DNA of 5,627 nt from Verrucomicrobia bacterium UBA673 (GTDB taxonomy: Bacteria; Verrucomicrobiota; Verrucomicrobiia; Limisphaerales; UBA1096). The stretch lies in NCBI GenBank assembly GCA_002299785.1, contig DBNL01000009.1, positions 1 through 5,627 of the forward strand, read 5' to 3'. Below are positions 1 through 5,627 of this stretch, piece by piece (the stretch's first letter is position 1; each line of letters starts with the position of its first letter). Both the position numbers and the translations under genes were made by a program. The notes under the pieces were generated by a model. That model had not been told where the DNA came from. It made no database searches and saw nothing but the letters and a program-made list of their open reading frames with translations.

Positions 1-632
1 CCCAGCGGCACGTTGCCGATGATGCTCTCTCTCACCTTGTCGTCCAGCGCAGCGGTCATGTCCGTCTCGATGAAGCCGGGTGCTATGGCGTTAGCGGTGA
101 TGCCTCGCGGCGCCAGTTCCTTGGCGACCGATTTGGTGAATCCGATGAGAGCTGCCTTGCTCGCGGCGTAGTTGCACTGGCCGGCGTTGCCGATGAGACC
201 GATCACCGAGGCGATGTTGATGATGCGCCCGCTGCGCTGCTTGATGAATGGTCGCGTGAGCGCCTTGGTGAAGTTGAACGCCCCCTTAAGGTTGGTGTTG
301 AGCACGGTGTCCCATTCCTCCTCGCTCATGCGCATGAGCAGGTTGTCACGGGTCACGCCGGCGTTGTTCACGAGGATGTCCACTCGACCGGCTTCATCGA
401 GAATCTTCCCGACGGCGGTATCGACCGCGGCTGTGTCGGACACATCCACCGCCACCGCCCAAGCCCGGCGCCCAAGGGCCTCCACCTCAGCGGCGGCCTT
501 GGCCGAGTTTTCCTCGGTGCGGGAAACGCAGGCCACGTCGGCACCCATCCTAGCGTAGGCGAGGGCCACTGCGCGTCCTATTCCCCGGCCCGCGCCGGTC
601 ACCACGGCGACTTTGTCAGCTAACAAACTCAT
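1..632 (-). CDS. fabG: 3-oxoacyl-[acyl-carrier-protein] reductase FabG, 3'-truncated by window edge
   Basis: Cytoplasmic NADPH-dependent reductase of the fatty-acid elongation cycle, reducing 3-oxoacyl-ACP to 3-hydroxyacyl-ACP. The reverse strand from the ATG at 632-630 gives 210 uninterrupted residues beginning MSLLADKVAVVTGAGRGIGR. Visible short-chain dehydrogenase marks are the glycine-rich cofactor loop TGAGRGIG (residues 12-19), NNAG (89-92), and a complete catalytic tetrad: N114 in NTNLKG, S142 in IASV, and Y155 and K159 in YAASK. The PGFIETDMT stretch (185-193) is typical of FabG itself among SDR proteins. The family is usually about 245 residues, so roughly 35 C-terminal residues lie beyond the left edge; this is a window cut, not a broken gene. 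The start is supported by the normal spacing from N terminus to Rossmann loop; upstream there is only a weak CAGGG as ribosome site. It follows the DUF362 gene on the same strand after a 63-base gap. In many bacteria acpP and fabF lie downstream, here outside the window. Another SDR reductase is possible but less likely. Confidence 0.93.
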   Translation of the reverse strand, partial: MSLLADKVAVVTGAGRGIGRAVALAYARMGADVACVSRTEENSAKAAAEVEALGRRAWAVAVDVSDTAAVDTAVGKILDEAGRVDILVNNAGVTRDNLLMRMSEEEWDTVLNTNLKGAFNFTKALTRPFIKQRSGRIINIASVIGLIGNAGQCNYAASKAALIGFTKSVAKELAPRGITANAIAPGFIETDMTAALDDKVRESIIGNVPL

Positions 633-644
633 AAGCAGGCCCTG

Positions 645-673
645 TTTTGAGTGGCGCGGTGGGGTTATGTCAA
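645..673 (-). promoter_or_regulatory. possible sigma-70-type promoter for fabG
   Basis: On the minus strand a perfect TTGACA (673-668) is followed after exactly 17 bases by TCAAAA (650-645), which matches the TATAAT consensus at only three of six positions. It lies in the spacer between the DUF362 stop codon and the fabG start. The predicted transcription start would be near 638, leaving a leader of only about six bases before the ATG at 632. That is either a nearly leaderless transcript or a sign that the match is coincidental. fabG may instead be read through from the DUF362 gene, as no convincing terminator is seen in the gap. Confidence 0.25.
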
Positions 674-695
674 TGCGCGATTCCGTGCGCGTCGT

Positions 696-1763
696 TCAAC
701 GGAAGATCTCCACAACCTCACGGCGGGTCGGATCGCTCACGCCGAGCTGGATCAGCGCCGCGTTTTTGTACAGGGAAGAGTCCGGCGGTGAGTAGTCCAC
801 CTCGAGCCGTTCGCGCTGCCGCTTGAGTTCCTCAATCGAGAAGACATCCAGCGCCACCGGGTCGGTGCTGAAACGCAGTTGGCCAAGGCCGGTCGTGTAG
901 TGCAGCAGACATTTACTCTGGCCAAGGTACTGGCAGAACAACGCGTCGGTGATGTTGAGGACCAGCCTGTCGCCGAGGTATCGGCGCTGCATTGCGTCCT
1001 CCAGAGCCAAAATCTCCGGCACAGCCACCGAGAGGGCTGAGGCATCCAGCCTGAACCGCCGTGAGTTGTCCATGCTGCCATCGACGAGCCCAACCACGTG
1101 TCCCGACACGCTGACCTGGTTATGGTTAATCAGTGGACAGATGCTGATGATGCGTGTCAATTCACTGGTGAGCAGTCGGGATAGGTGGGACTTACGGCTG
1201 GCATTCTCCTCGCCGCGCTTAAAGCCAAGATCGCCCGCGACCAGCGTGCCCACTATCGGTGACTCGTAAACGACCGACTCATCCCAGCCGGCGTCGCGGC
1301 TCCCGGCCAGCCGCACGCCGTGCCGCTTGGCCAAGCCGTCGAATCCAGCCGTCCGTAGGCTGGCCAGCGACTGGTCCCAAATAATGATCCGATCCGGTGG
1401 CAGCCGCGCCTCGAGCAACCCGCGCACGACGGCATCGACCACGGCCTTGCGCGTGCCTCCGATAGGCCCCGGCACCGAGTTGACCTTGATGCCGACCGTG
1501 TCCGCCGGAGTGACCAGCGACAGCCATGCCGTCGCCTCGCTTTGCCTGCCGGTGAGCCGCCGCATTCCCTCAGTTACCATTTCTGCCACCCTGTCGTTAT
1601 TGACCTCGAACTCGCGCAAAGCCGACTTGTCCTCCACCAACACGATACGCGGCTTGGGCGGTGGGACCGCCTCCTCCGCTTGGCAAAGCTGGGCCACAGC
1701 CAAGGGGAGACCAAAAGCGATGGCAAACGACGGCAGCCAGTGGTTGGGTTTTTCGGAGAACAC
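696..1763 (-). CDS. DUF362 domain-containing protein, predicted exported
   Basis: Uncharacterised protein of the DUF362 family; no reaction can be assigned. Features resembling the family are DTVGIKVNSVPG followed by a helix with VVDAVVRGL, then the strand IIIWDQS and AGFDGL, a central SRLLTSELTRIISICPLINHN segment, GLVDGSMDNSRRF, LVLNITDALFCQYLG, and near the C terminus FSTDPVALDVFSIEEL. No CxxCxxC ferredoxin cluster is present, so this is not the Fe-S fusion type. The chosen start is GTG at 1763, giving 355 residues with a signal-peptide-like N terminus: a hydrophobic run from LPSFAIAFGLPLAVAQL with possible cleavage after LCQA. An in-frame ATG at 1832 would give 378 residues but bury the hydrophobic segment behind 31 extra residues and overlap the divergent gene. 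The frame stays open to 2039, but that part lies inside the TPR gene. Neither start has a good ribosome site. The gene sits upstream of fabG on the same strand. Family assignment is fairly firm; start and export are tentative. Confidence 0.75.
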   Translation of the reverse strand: MFSEKPNHWLPSFAIAFGLPLAVAQLCQAEEAVPPPKPRIVLVEDKSALREFEVNNDRVAEMVTEGMRRLTGRQSEATAWLSLVTPADTVGIKVNSVPGPIGGTRKAVVDAVVRGLLEARLPPDRIIIWDQSLASLRTAGFDGLAKRHGVRLAGSRDAGWDESVVYESPIVGTLVAGDLGFKRGEENASRKSHLSRLLTSELTRIISICPLINHNQVSVSGHVVGLVDGSMDNSRRFRLDASALSVAVPEILALEDAMQRRYLGDRLVLNITDALFCQYLGQSKCLLHYTTGLGQLRFSTDPVALDVFSIEELKRQRERLEVDYSPPDSSLYKNAALIQLGVSDPTRREVVEIFR

Positions 1764-1830
1764 GTTGAACCAGGCCCAAAGGATGTGCTTCCCTTGACTC
1801 GCCCGTGGAGCGATGCTACCACCAGCACCC
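1764..1830. promoter_or_regulatory. short divergent intergenic region with possible promoter for the TPR gene
   Basis: Only about 67 bases separate the preferred starts of the two divergent genes, so their promoters must overlap or extend into coding sequence. On the plus strand TTGACT (1794-1799) matches five of six bases of a -35 box. Seventeen bases later lies TACCAC (1817-1822), a poor -10 box. If used, transcription would begin around 1829, almost at the ATG at 1831. GGAG at 1807-1810 looks like a ribosome site but is two bases from the ATG at 1813 and 20 from that at 1831, so it fits neither start well. No clear minus-strand promoter was found. Confidence 0.3.
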
Positions 1831-3756
1831 ATGCGGACCACGCAAAATCCTACCGACAGAATCGGCCGGCTATTAGCCGCCTTTTGTCTGGTGGCCGCCC
1901 TAGCCGGGTGTACTTCGCATGAGCAAAAAGCCCTAGAAGACGGCAGCCACCTGCTTGCCGCCGGTAAGACGGCCGATGCGCTTGTGAAGTTGCAGGCCGC
2001 CCGCAAGGCCATCGAGAGACACCCCAACCTCAAGACCAATCTCGTCGTCGTCGGTAAACTCTACAACCAGCTTGGTCTCGCGCACCAAATCCAATCCAAG
2101 AACAAAACCGGGGCCGCCAAGACCGAGGGATTAAGAGAGGCAAAAAAGTGGTTCGATCTCGCCATCGAAAAAGGTGGCCAGAGAAGCAGGATTCAAGCAT
2201 ATGAAAACCGCGCTTGGCTGCACCTCGAGGTAGAGAAATGGGAGGAGGCTGCCAACGACCTCGGCTCGCTGCTCATCACGACCAGCGGGGCAAAGTCACC
2301 CAACCATGTTTTCGATCTTTGGCTCGAGAAGGGAATCGCCGAGTACGGCGCGAAACGAATCGTCGATGCGAAGGAGAGCTTCAACAAAATCCCCAACGAC
2401 CCGCGCGCACAAAACAACCTTGGCAACATCGCGTGGTCGCAAAAGAAAAACGCTGCTGCTGCCGATCATTTTGAGAGAGCCCTCGCCTTGGACAAAAAAA
2501 ACACCACGGCACTGCGCAACCTCGGTGCGGTTCGACAGGAGTTAAAGCAATACCCCGAGGCACTGGAGGCGTATCGCGCATATCACGACCTCGTGCCGGC
2601 GGATTCCGATATAAAGGACCTCGTCGAAAGCTTGGAAGAATATCTCAAGCCCGATCCGATCCCGGAGCCGGTCGCTCAAGCTGAGCCGGAGCGGGAGCTC
2701 AAAGCAGAGGTGAAGCCTGAAACCGTTGTCGCGGAAGTCACCCCTGAAGAACCGGAGCCGGAGCCGGTCGTGATCATCGAGCCACCCACTGAAGAGCCGG
2801 AGCCGGAGCCGGTCGTGATCATCGAGCCACCCACTGAAGAACCGGAGCCGGAGCTGGTCGTGATTGTTGAGCCATCCCCCGAAGAGCCGGAGCCGGAAGT
2901 CGTGACCGAGGTTGAGCCAGCGCCGTTACCCGTTCCTGAGGCCAAGCCGGAGGAAGCTGTGATCCCGGTCGAGCCAAGCGAATCGGAGCTCACACAGGTG
3001 ATCCCCCAAGTTGAACCAGCCAAGTCGGCCAAGGATTGGAAGCAGCGGGTGAACCCGCTGAACTGGTTCAAAAAAGATGATGAGGAAAAGACTTCCAAGC
3101 CGAAGAAAACCAAGTCGCAGATTTCCTGGCGCTCGACTACCCCCGTCCCGACCACCCCGCTGCCGAGTCCCAAGCCGTTGGCCAGCGCCTCCACAAACGC
3201 CGTGAAAGTGGCGAGTGTACTGCCCAGCGAGGTGGCTTTTCCGCGCTACAAATACCTGAATCCGGTCCTGCCCAACAGAGGAGACAGGCAGGTGGCAAAG
3301 ACCTATTTCGAGGATGGCAATGGCGCCCAAAAACGGGAGGAGTGGCAGCGCGCCAAGGCCGCCTACCTTGAGGCGGCCAAGGCCGACCCGGCTTGGTTTG
3401 ACGCCCGTTTTGAGCTTGGTCAGGCGGCCTACTACACCGGCGACACAGACCTTGCGTTGCAGGCGTTCGAGTACGCGCTGGCCATCGAGCCCAACGACGG
3501 CCCAGCGAGGTTCAACTTCGGCATGTCACTCGTGCAGGGCAACTACTACGCCGCCGCCGCCCGCGAGTTGGAGACGTTCCTGCAGTTTGACCCGGACAAC
3601 GCGCAGGCCCACTTCGAGGCCGGGAGATTGTACGCCCAGAAATTGAATGACGTGGCCAGAGCCGCTGTTCACTACAAGCGTGTTATTGGGCTAAAGCCTG
3701 GCCACCCTCAGGCGGTCACCATCCGGTACTGGCTGATCCGTAACAAAACCAACTAA
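1831..3756 (+). CDS. TPR-repeat lipoprotein with Glu/Pro-rich linker, function unknown
   Basis: No specific function is recognised. From the ATG at 1831 (641 residues) the N terminus is a lipoprotein signal peptide: arginines before a hydrophobic run ending in the lipobox LAGC, with C27 as the predicted lipidated residue. An N-terminal helical region (about 29-265) contains at least two clear TPR units around 191-260 (NLGNIAWSQKK and NLGAVRQELKQYPEALEAY), with degenerate ones before it. A Pro/Glu/Val-rich linker (about 273-398) holds four tandem 15-residue repeats. A basic patch follows (402-430, including NPLNWFKK), then a Ser/Thr/Pro-rich stretch. About four further TPRs fill residues 493-641 (FELGQAAYYTGDTDLALQAFEYALAIEP is the clearest region, 525-552). 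TPRs bind peptides or partner proteins, so an envelope scaffold is a reasonable inference; the linker could span periplasm. The alternative ATG at 1813 adds six residues, MLPPAP, before a less typical signal peptide. The dnaG start follows the TAA by 20 bases, suggesting cotranscription. Confidence 0.85.
   Translation: MRTTQNPTDRIGRLLAAFCLVAALAGCTSHEQKALEDGSHLLAAGKTADALVKLQAARKAIERHPNLKTNLVVVGKLYNQLGLAHQIQSKNKTGAAKTEGLREAKKWFDLAIEKGGQRSRIQAYENRAWLHLEVEKWEEAANDLGSLLITTSGAKSPNHVFDLWLEKGIAEYGAKRIVDAKESFNKIPNDPRAQNNLGNIAWSQKKNAAAADHFERALALDKKNTTALRNLGAVRQELKQYPEALEAYRAYHDLVPADSDIKDLVESLEEYLKPDPIPEPVAQAEPERELKAEVKPETVVAEVTPEEPEPEPVVIIEPPTEEPEPEPVVIIEPPTEEPEPELVVIVEPSPEEPEPEVVTEVEPAPLPVPEAKPEEAVIPVEPSESELTQVIPQVEPAKSAKDWKQRVNPLNWFKKDDEEKTSKPKKTKSQISWRSTTPVPTTPLPSPKPLASASTNAVKVASVLPSEVAFPRYKYLNPVLPNRGDRQVAKTYFEDGNGAQKREEWQRAKAAYLEAAKADPAWFDARFELGQAAYYTGDTDLALQAFEYALAIEPNDGPARFNFGMSLVQGNYYAAAARELETFLQFDPDNAQAHFEAGRLYAQKLNDVARAAVHYKRVIGLKPGHPQAVTIRYWLIRNKTN
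2746..2925 (+). repeat. four tandem 45-bp in-frame repeats encoding 15-residue Glu/Pro/Val units
   Basis: Units run 2746-2790, 2791-2835, 2836-2880 and 2881-2925, each starting with GAAGAA or GAAGAG. The encoded units are EEPEPEPVVIIEPPT twice, then EEPEPELVVIVEPSP and EEPEPEVVTEVEPAP. The first two copies differ at a single base (2751 A versus 2796 G), a silent Glu codon change, so they look recently duplicated or homogenised; copies three and four have drifted. The repeats form the core of the acidic, proline-rich linker of the TPR lipoprotein. Such units usually form extended, poorly folded spacers rather than domains. Exact 15-codon periodicity keeps the frame when copies are gained or lost. 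Confidence 0.95.
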
Positions 3757-3779
3757 CCCCGGCCACCGGACCTGCCTTG
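3757..3779 (+). promoter_or_regulatory. translation start region of dnaG with TTG start codon
   Basis: The dnaG frame has a stop codon at 3741-3743 and between it and the zinc-finger coding region the only usable initiation codon is TTG at 3777. The following residues (PVIPQATIEQV) line up with the N terminus of other DnaG proteins, supporting it. The only ribosome-site-like sequence is CCGGA (GGA at 3768-3770), six bases ahead of the TTG. A rare start codon with a weak ribosome site would keep primase output low, possibly with translational coupling to the TPR gene that ends 20 bases upstream. Confidence 0.6.
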
Positions 3780-5573
3780 CCCGTCATTCCCCAGGCCACG
3801 ATCGAGCAGGTTCGCAACGCAAGCGATATCGTTGATGTCATCGGCTCGTTCGTTAAGCTCAAGCGCGCTGGCACAAACTTCATCGGCCTCTGCCCGTTTC
3901 ACAACGAGAAAACGCCCAGCTTCAACGTGTCGCCTTCCCGGCAGATTTTCCACTGCTTCGGCTGCCACAAGGGAGGTGACGTGTTCACGTTTTTGCGCGA
4001 GTTTGAGAACCTGAATTTCGTCGAGGTGGTGCAGCGACTGGCCGAGCGGGCCAGTATCTCTATCGAGTTCGAGATGACCCCCAGCCAGCGCGAGGAGCAC
4101 TCGGACAAGGAGACACTCCGTACCCTGCACGAGCACGTGGCCAAGCGCTGGGAAACCACCCTGGCCAACGACGCCCGCGCCGAGGCCGCTCGCGTCTATT
4201 TGGCCAAGCGCAGTATCAGCGACGAGGCGGTGAAGCGCTTCCGCCTCGGCTTTGCGCCGGACGAGTGGAGCGACACGATGAACTGGGCCAAGTCAAAAAA
4301 ATACGACCCGAAGTTGCTCGAGAAAGGAGGCCTGGCCATAGCCGGTGACAAAGGCCATTACGACCGGTTTCGCGGCCGGCTCATTTTCCCGATCTGCGAC
4401 GAGCAGGGCCGGGTGATCGGCTTCAGCGGCCGCGTGCTTTCAGCCGATCAAAAGGGCGGCAAATACATCAACTCACCCGAGACGCCGATCTTCAGCAAGC
4501 GCCGTGTGATCTACGGGCTCGACAAGGCCAAGCGCCCCATCCTCAAGGCCAAGTCGGTCATCGTCTGCGAAGGCCAGCTCGACATCATTGCCTGTCACTT
4601 GGCCGACATTGAGAACACGGTCGCACCGCAGGGCACCGCCCTTACTGTCGACCATGCACGCATTCTCAAGCGCTACGCTGAGGAGGTCGTCCTCTGTTTC
4701 GACTCCGACACCGCCGGTCAGCAGGCCGCCCTTCGCTCTCTCGACGACCTGATCGCCAGCGGCCTGGCCATCCGCGTCGCTGTCATTCCGCAGCCGCACG
4801 ACCCAGACAGCTTCATTCGCAAAAACGGAGCTGACGCCTTCCGCCAGTTGATCGACGGCGCGCCCGGTTTTTTTGACTTCCTGCTCGACTACCTCTGCCG
4901 ACTGCATGACGCGAACTCCGATCGAGGCCGGGTCAACATCGTGGAGGAGATGCGCAATGCCGTGCAGAAAACAAATAACCCAGTGCTCGTCGACACATAC
5001 GCGCAAAAAGTCAGCCACCGCCTCGACGTCGCCTCTGATGCCGTGCGCGCCGAGTTTGCAAAAAAGAAACGCAGTTTCAAGCGACCCGAACCGGAGTCCG
5101 ACGACCAGCTGCCCGAGGAGGCCGAGTACCCGATGGCCAAGCCGAGCCCGGTGGAGTTTTGGCTGCTCAAGCTCGCGCTCATCGATCGGGATTCTGCTGA
5201 GTGGCTTGAGGCACACCTTGACCTTGGCTGGGTGGCACACCCCGCCGTGCGCGAGATACTGCAGCAGCACTTTGCCCTTGCCGCCGGGAGCGACGGTGTG
5301 GGAATGCCTGAGTTGCTCAGCGAGTTACCGTCCGACGCATTCAAGCGCCTTGCCACCGAGGCAGTGACCGATGGCCGCACGATCCCCGACCCGGATAAGC
5401 AGTTGAGGGACATCGTATTGCGGCTTCGTAATCAGTTCATCGAGCGGCGTCTTGGCGGGATCAAGCGCGAGCTCACCGACGCAAGCGACGAGCAATTAAC
5501 CAAGTTTCTCGCGGAGCGCAAGCAGTTGAAAGACCTCACTAGCCACCCGCTCGAGCCCCTCGCTGGATCTTGA
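3777..5573 (+). CDS. dnaG: DNA primase DnaG
   Basis: Primase synthesises the short RNA primers that start leading and Okazaki strands at the replication fork, acting with the replicative helicase DnaB. The 598-residue product has normal family length and all three domains. The N-terminal CHC2 zinc-binding domain has C39 and H42 (CPFH), then C60 and C63 (CFGC). The RNA polymerase core contains RFRGRLIFP (197-205) and KYINSPETP (229-237). Its TOPRIM fold has the metal-binding acidic residues E265 (CEGQLD), D309 and D311 (CFDSDTAG), followed by DPDSF (342-346). A charged, proline-containing linker (about 429-460) leads to the C-terminal domain (about 460-598), which in the family binds DnaB; it is weakly conserved and assigned by position. 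The TOPRIM motif has Q-L where many primases have Y-M, but every catalytic acid is kept. The start is TTG. It follows the TPR lipoprotein gene by 20 bases. dnaG often precedes rpoD, which may lie beyond the right edge. Confidence 0.98.
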   Translation: MPVIPQATIEQVRNASDIVDVIGSFVKLKRAGTNFIGLCPFHNEKTPSFNVSPSRQIFHCFGCHKGGDVFTFLREFENLNFVEVVQRLAERASISIEFEMTPSQREEHSDKETLRTLHEHVAKRWETTLANDARAEAARVYLAKRSISDEAVKRFRLGFAPDEWSDTMNWAKSKKYDPKLLEKGGLAIAGDKGHYDRFRGRLIFPICDEQGRVIGFSGRVLSADQKGGKYINSPETPIFSKRRVIYGLDKAKRPILKAKSVIVCEGQLDIIACHLADIENTVAPQGTALTVDHARILKRYAEEVVLCFDSDTAGQQAALRSLDDLIASGLAIRVAVIPQPHDPDSFIRKNGADAFRQLIDGAPGFFDFLLDYLCRLHDANSDRGRVNIVEEMRNAVQKTNNPVLVDTYAQKVSHRLDVASDAVRAEFAKKKRSFKRPEPESDDQLPEEAEYPMAKPSPVEFWLLKLALIDRDSAEWLEAHLDLGWVAHPAVREILQQHFALAAGSDGVGMPELLSELPSDAFKRLATEAVTDGRTIPDPDKQLRDIVLRLRNQFIERRLGGIKRELTDASDEQLTKFLAERKQLKDLTSHPLEPLAGS

Positions 5574-5627
5574 GTATCCTTTGCGTTTTACCCTCAAGTT
5601 TGCGTTGGTTCTAGTTCACTTAAAAAG
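5574..5627. promoter_or_regulatory. AT-richer region after dnaG, possible promoter for the next gene
   Basis: These last 54 bases are clearly richer in A and T than the coding DNA to their left, and no coding frame can be judged. The seven-base TTGCGTT occurs twice (5581-5587 and 5600-5606). The second copy supplies TTGCGT as a possible -35 box with TAAAAA at 5621-5626 after a 15-base spacer, which is shorter than optimal. No strong hairpin with a T-run is seen, so no terminator for dnaG is called. This could be the upstream region of a following gene. Confidence 0.25.

Noticed and set aside
172..558. 128-codon plus-strand frame opposite fabG
   Set aside because: Antisense to the intact catalytic region of fabG; no domain or ribosome site supports it.
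675..691. GCGC-flanked hairpin after the DUF362 stop as a terminator
   Set aside because: The stem is just four bases with an eight-base loop and no T-run follows on the minus strand.
1327..1797. 156-codon plus-strand frame opposite the DUF362 gene
   Set aside because: Lies antisense to conserved DUF362 motifs, has no recognisable domain, and is expected by chance in GC-rich DNA.
1833..2039. N-terminal extension of the DUF362 reading frame on the minus strand up to an ATG at 2039
   Set aside because: It overlaps about 200 bases of the TPR gene, would place 100 residues before the hydrophobic signal segment, and has a composition not typical of a DUF362 N terminus.
2676..3194. 172-codon minus-strand frame rich in Ser, Gly and Thr
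   Set aside because: It is the antisense shadow of the Glu/Pro repeat linker; its regular composition comes from the repeats on the plus strand and it has no supporting start context.
4473..5270. 265-codon minus-strand frame inside dnaG
   Set aside because: Antisense shadow of a high-GC gene; dnaG motifs on the plus strand cover the whole region without a break.
5569..5598. Inverted repeat CTTGAG / CTCAAG across the dnaG stop as a terminator
   Set aside because: The stem is only six pairs with an 18-base loop, it begins inside the coding sequence, and there is no proper T-run after it.

Overview
This is a compact, GC-rich, gene-dense stretch of bacterial chromosome with two pairs of genes pointing away from each other. 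Reading outward to the left on the minus strand are a predicted exported DUF362-family protein and then fabG (3-oxoacyl-ACP reductase), which is cut by the left edge. Reading to the right on the plus strand are a large TPR lipoprotein with a Glu/Pro-rich repeat linker and then dnaG (DNA primase), complete and followed by the first 54 bases of the next intergenic region.

The organism is Gram-negative, judging from the lipobox of the TPR protein and the signal-peptide-like N terminus of the DUF362 protein. The mix of a secreted DUF362 protein without ferredoxin motifs, a TPR lipoprotein with a Pro/Glu linker, weak or absent Shine-Dalgarno sequences, and a DnaG whose TOPRIM motif reads EGQLD rather than the commoner EGYMD suggests a member of the Planctomycetes-Verrucomicrobia group, most likely Verrucomicrobiota. 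That is inference from general family knowledge, not a search result.

Layout: 1-632 (minus) fabG, partial; 633-695 short spacer with a possible fabG promoter; 696-1763 (minus; alternative start at 1832) DUF362 protein; 1764-1830 very short divergent promoter region; 1831-3756 (plus; alternative start at 1813) TPR lipoprotein containing four tandem 45-bp repeats at 2746-2925; 3777-5573 (plus) dnaG with a TTG start; 5574-5627 AT-richer tail that may carry the promoter of the next gene. No gene-free stretch exceeds 70 bases.

fabG and dnaG are housekeeping genes of fatty-acid synthesis and chromosome replication. The DUF362 protein and the TPR lipoprotein are uncharacterised envelope proteins placed between them. 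Nothing here resembles a mobile element, defence system, CRISPR array or RNA gene. The least explained item is the TPR lipoprotein and its close linkage to dnaG.
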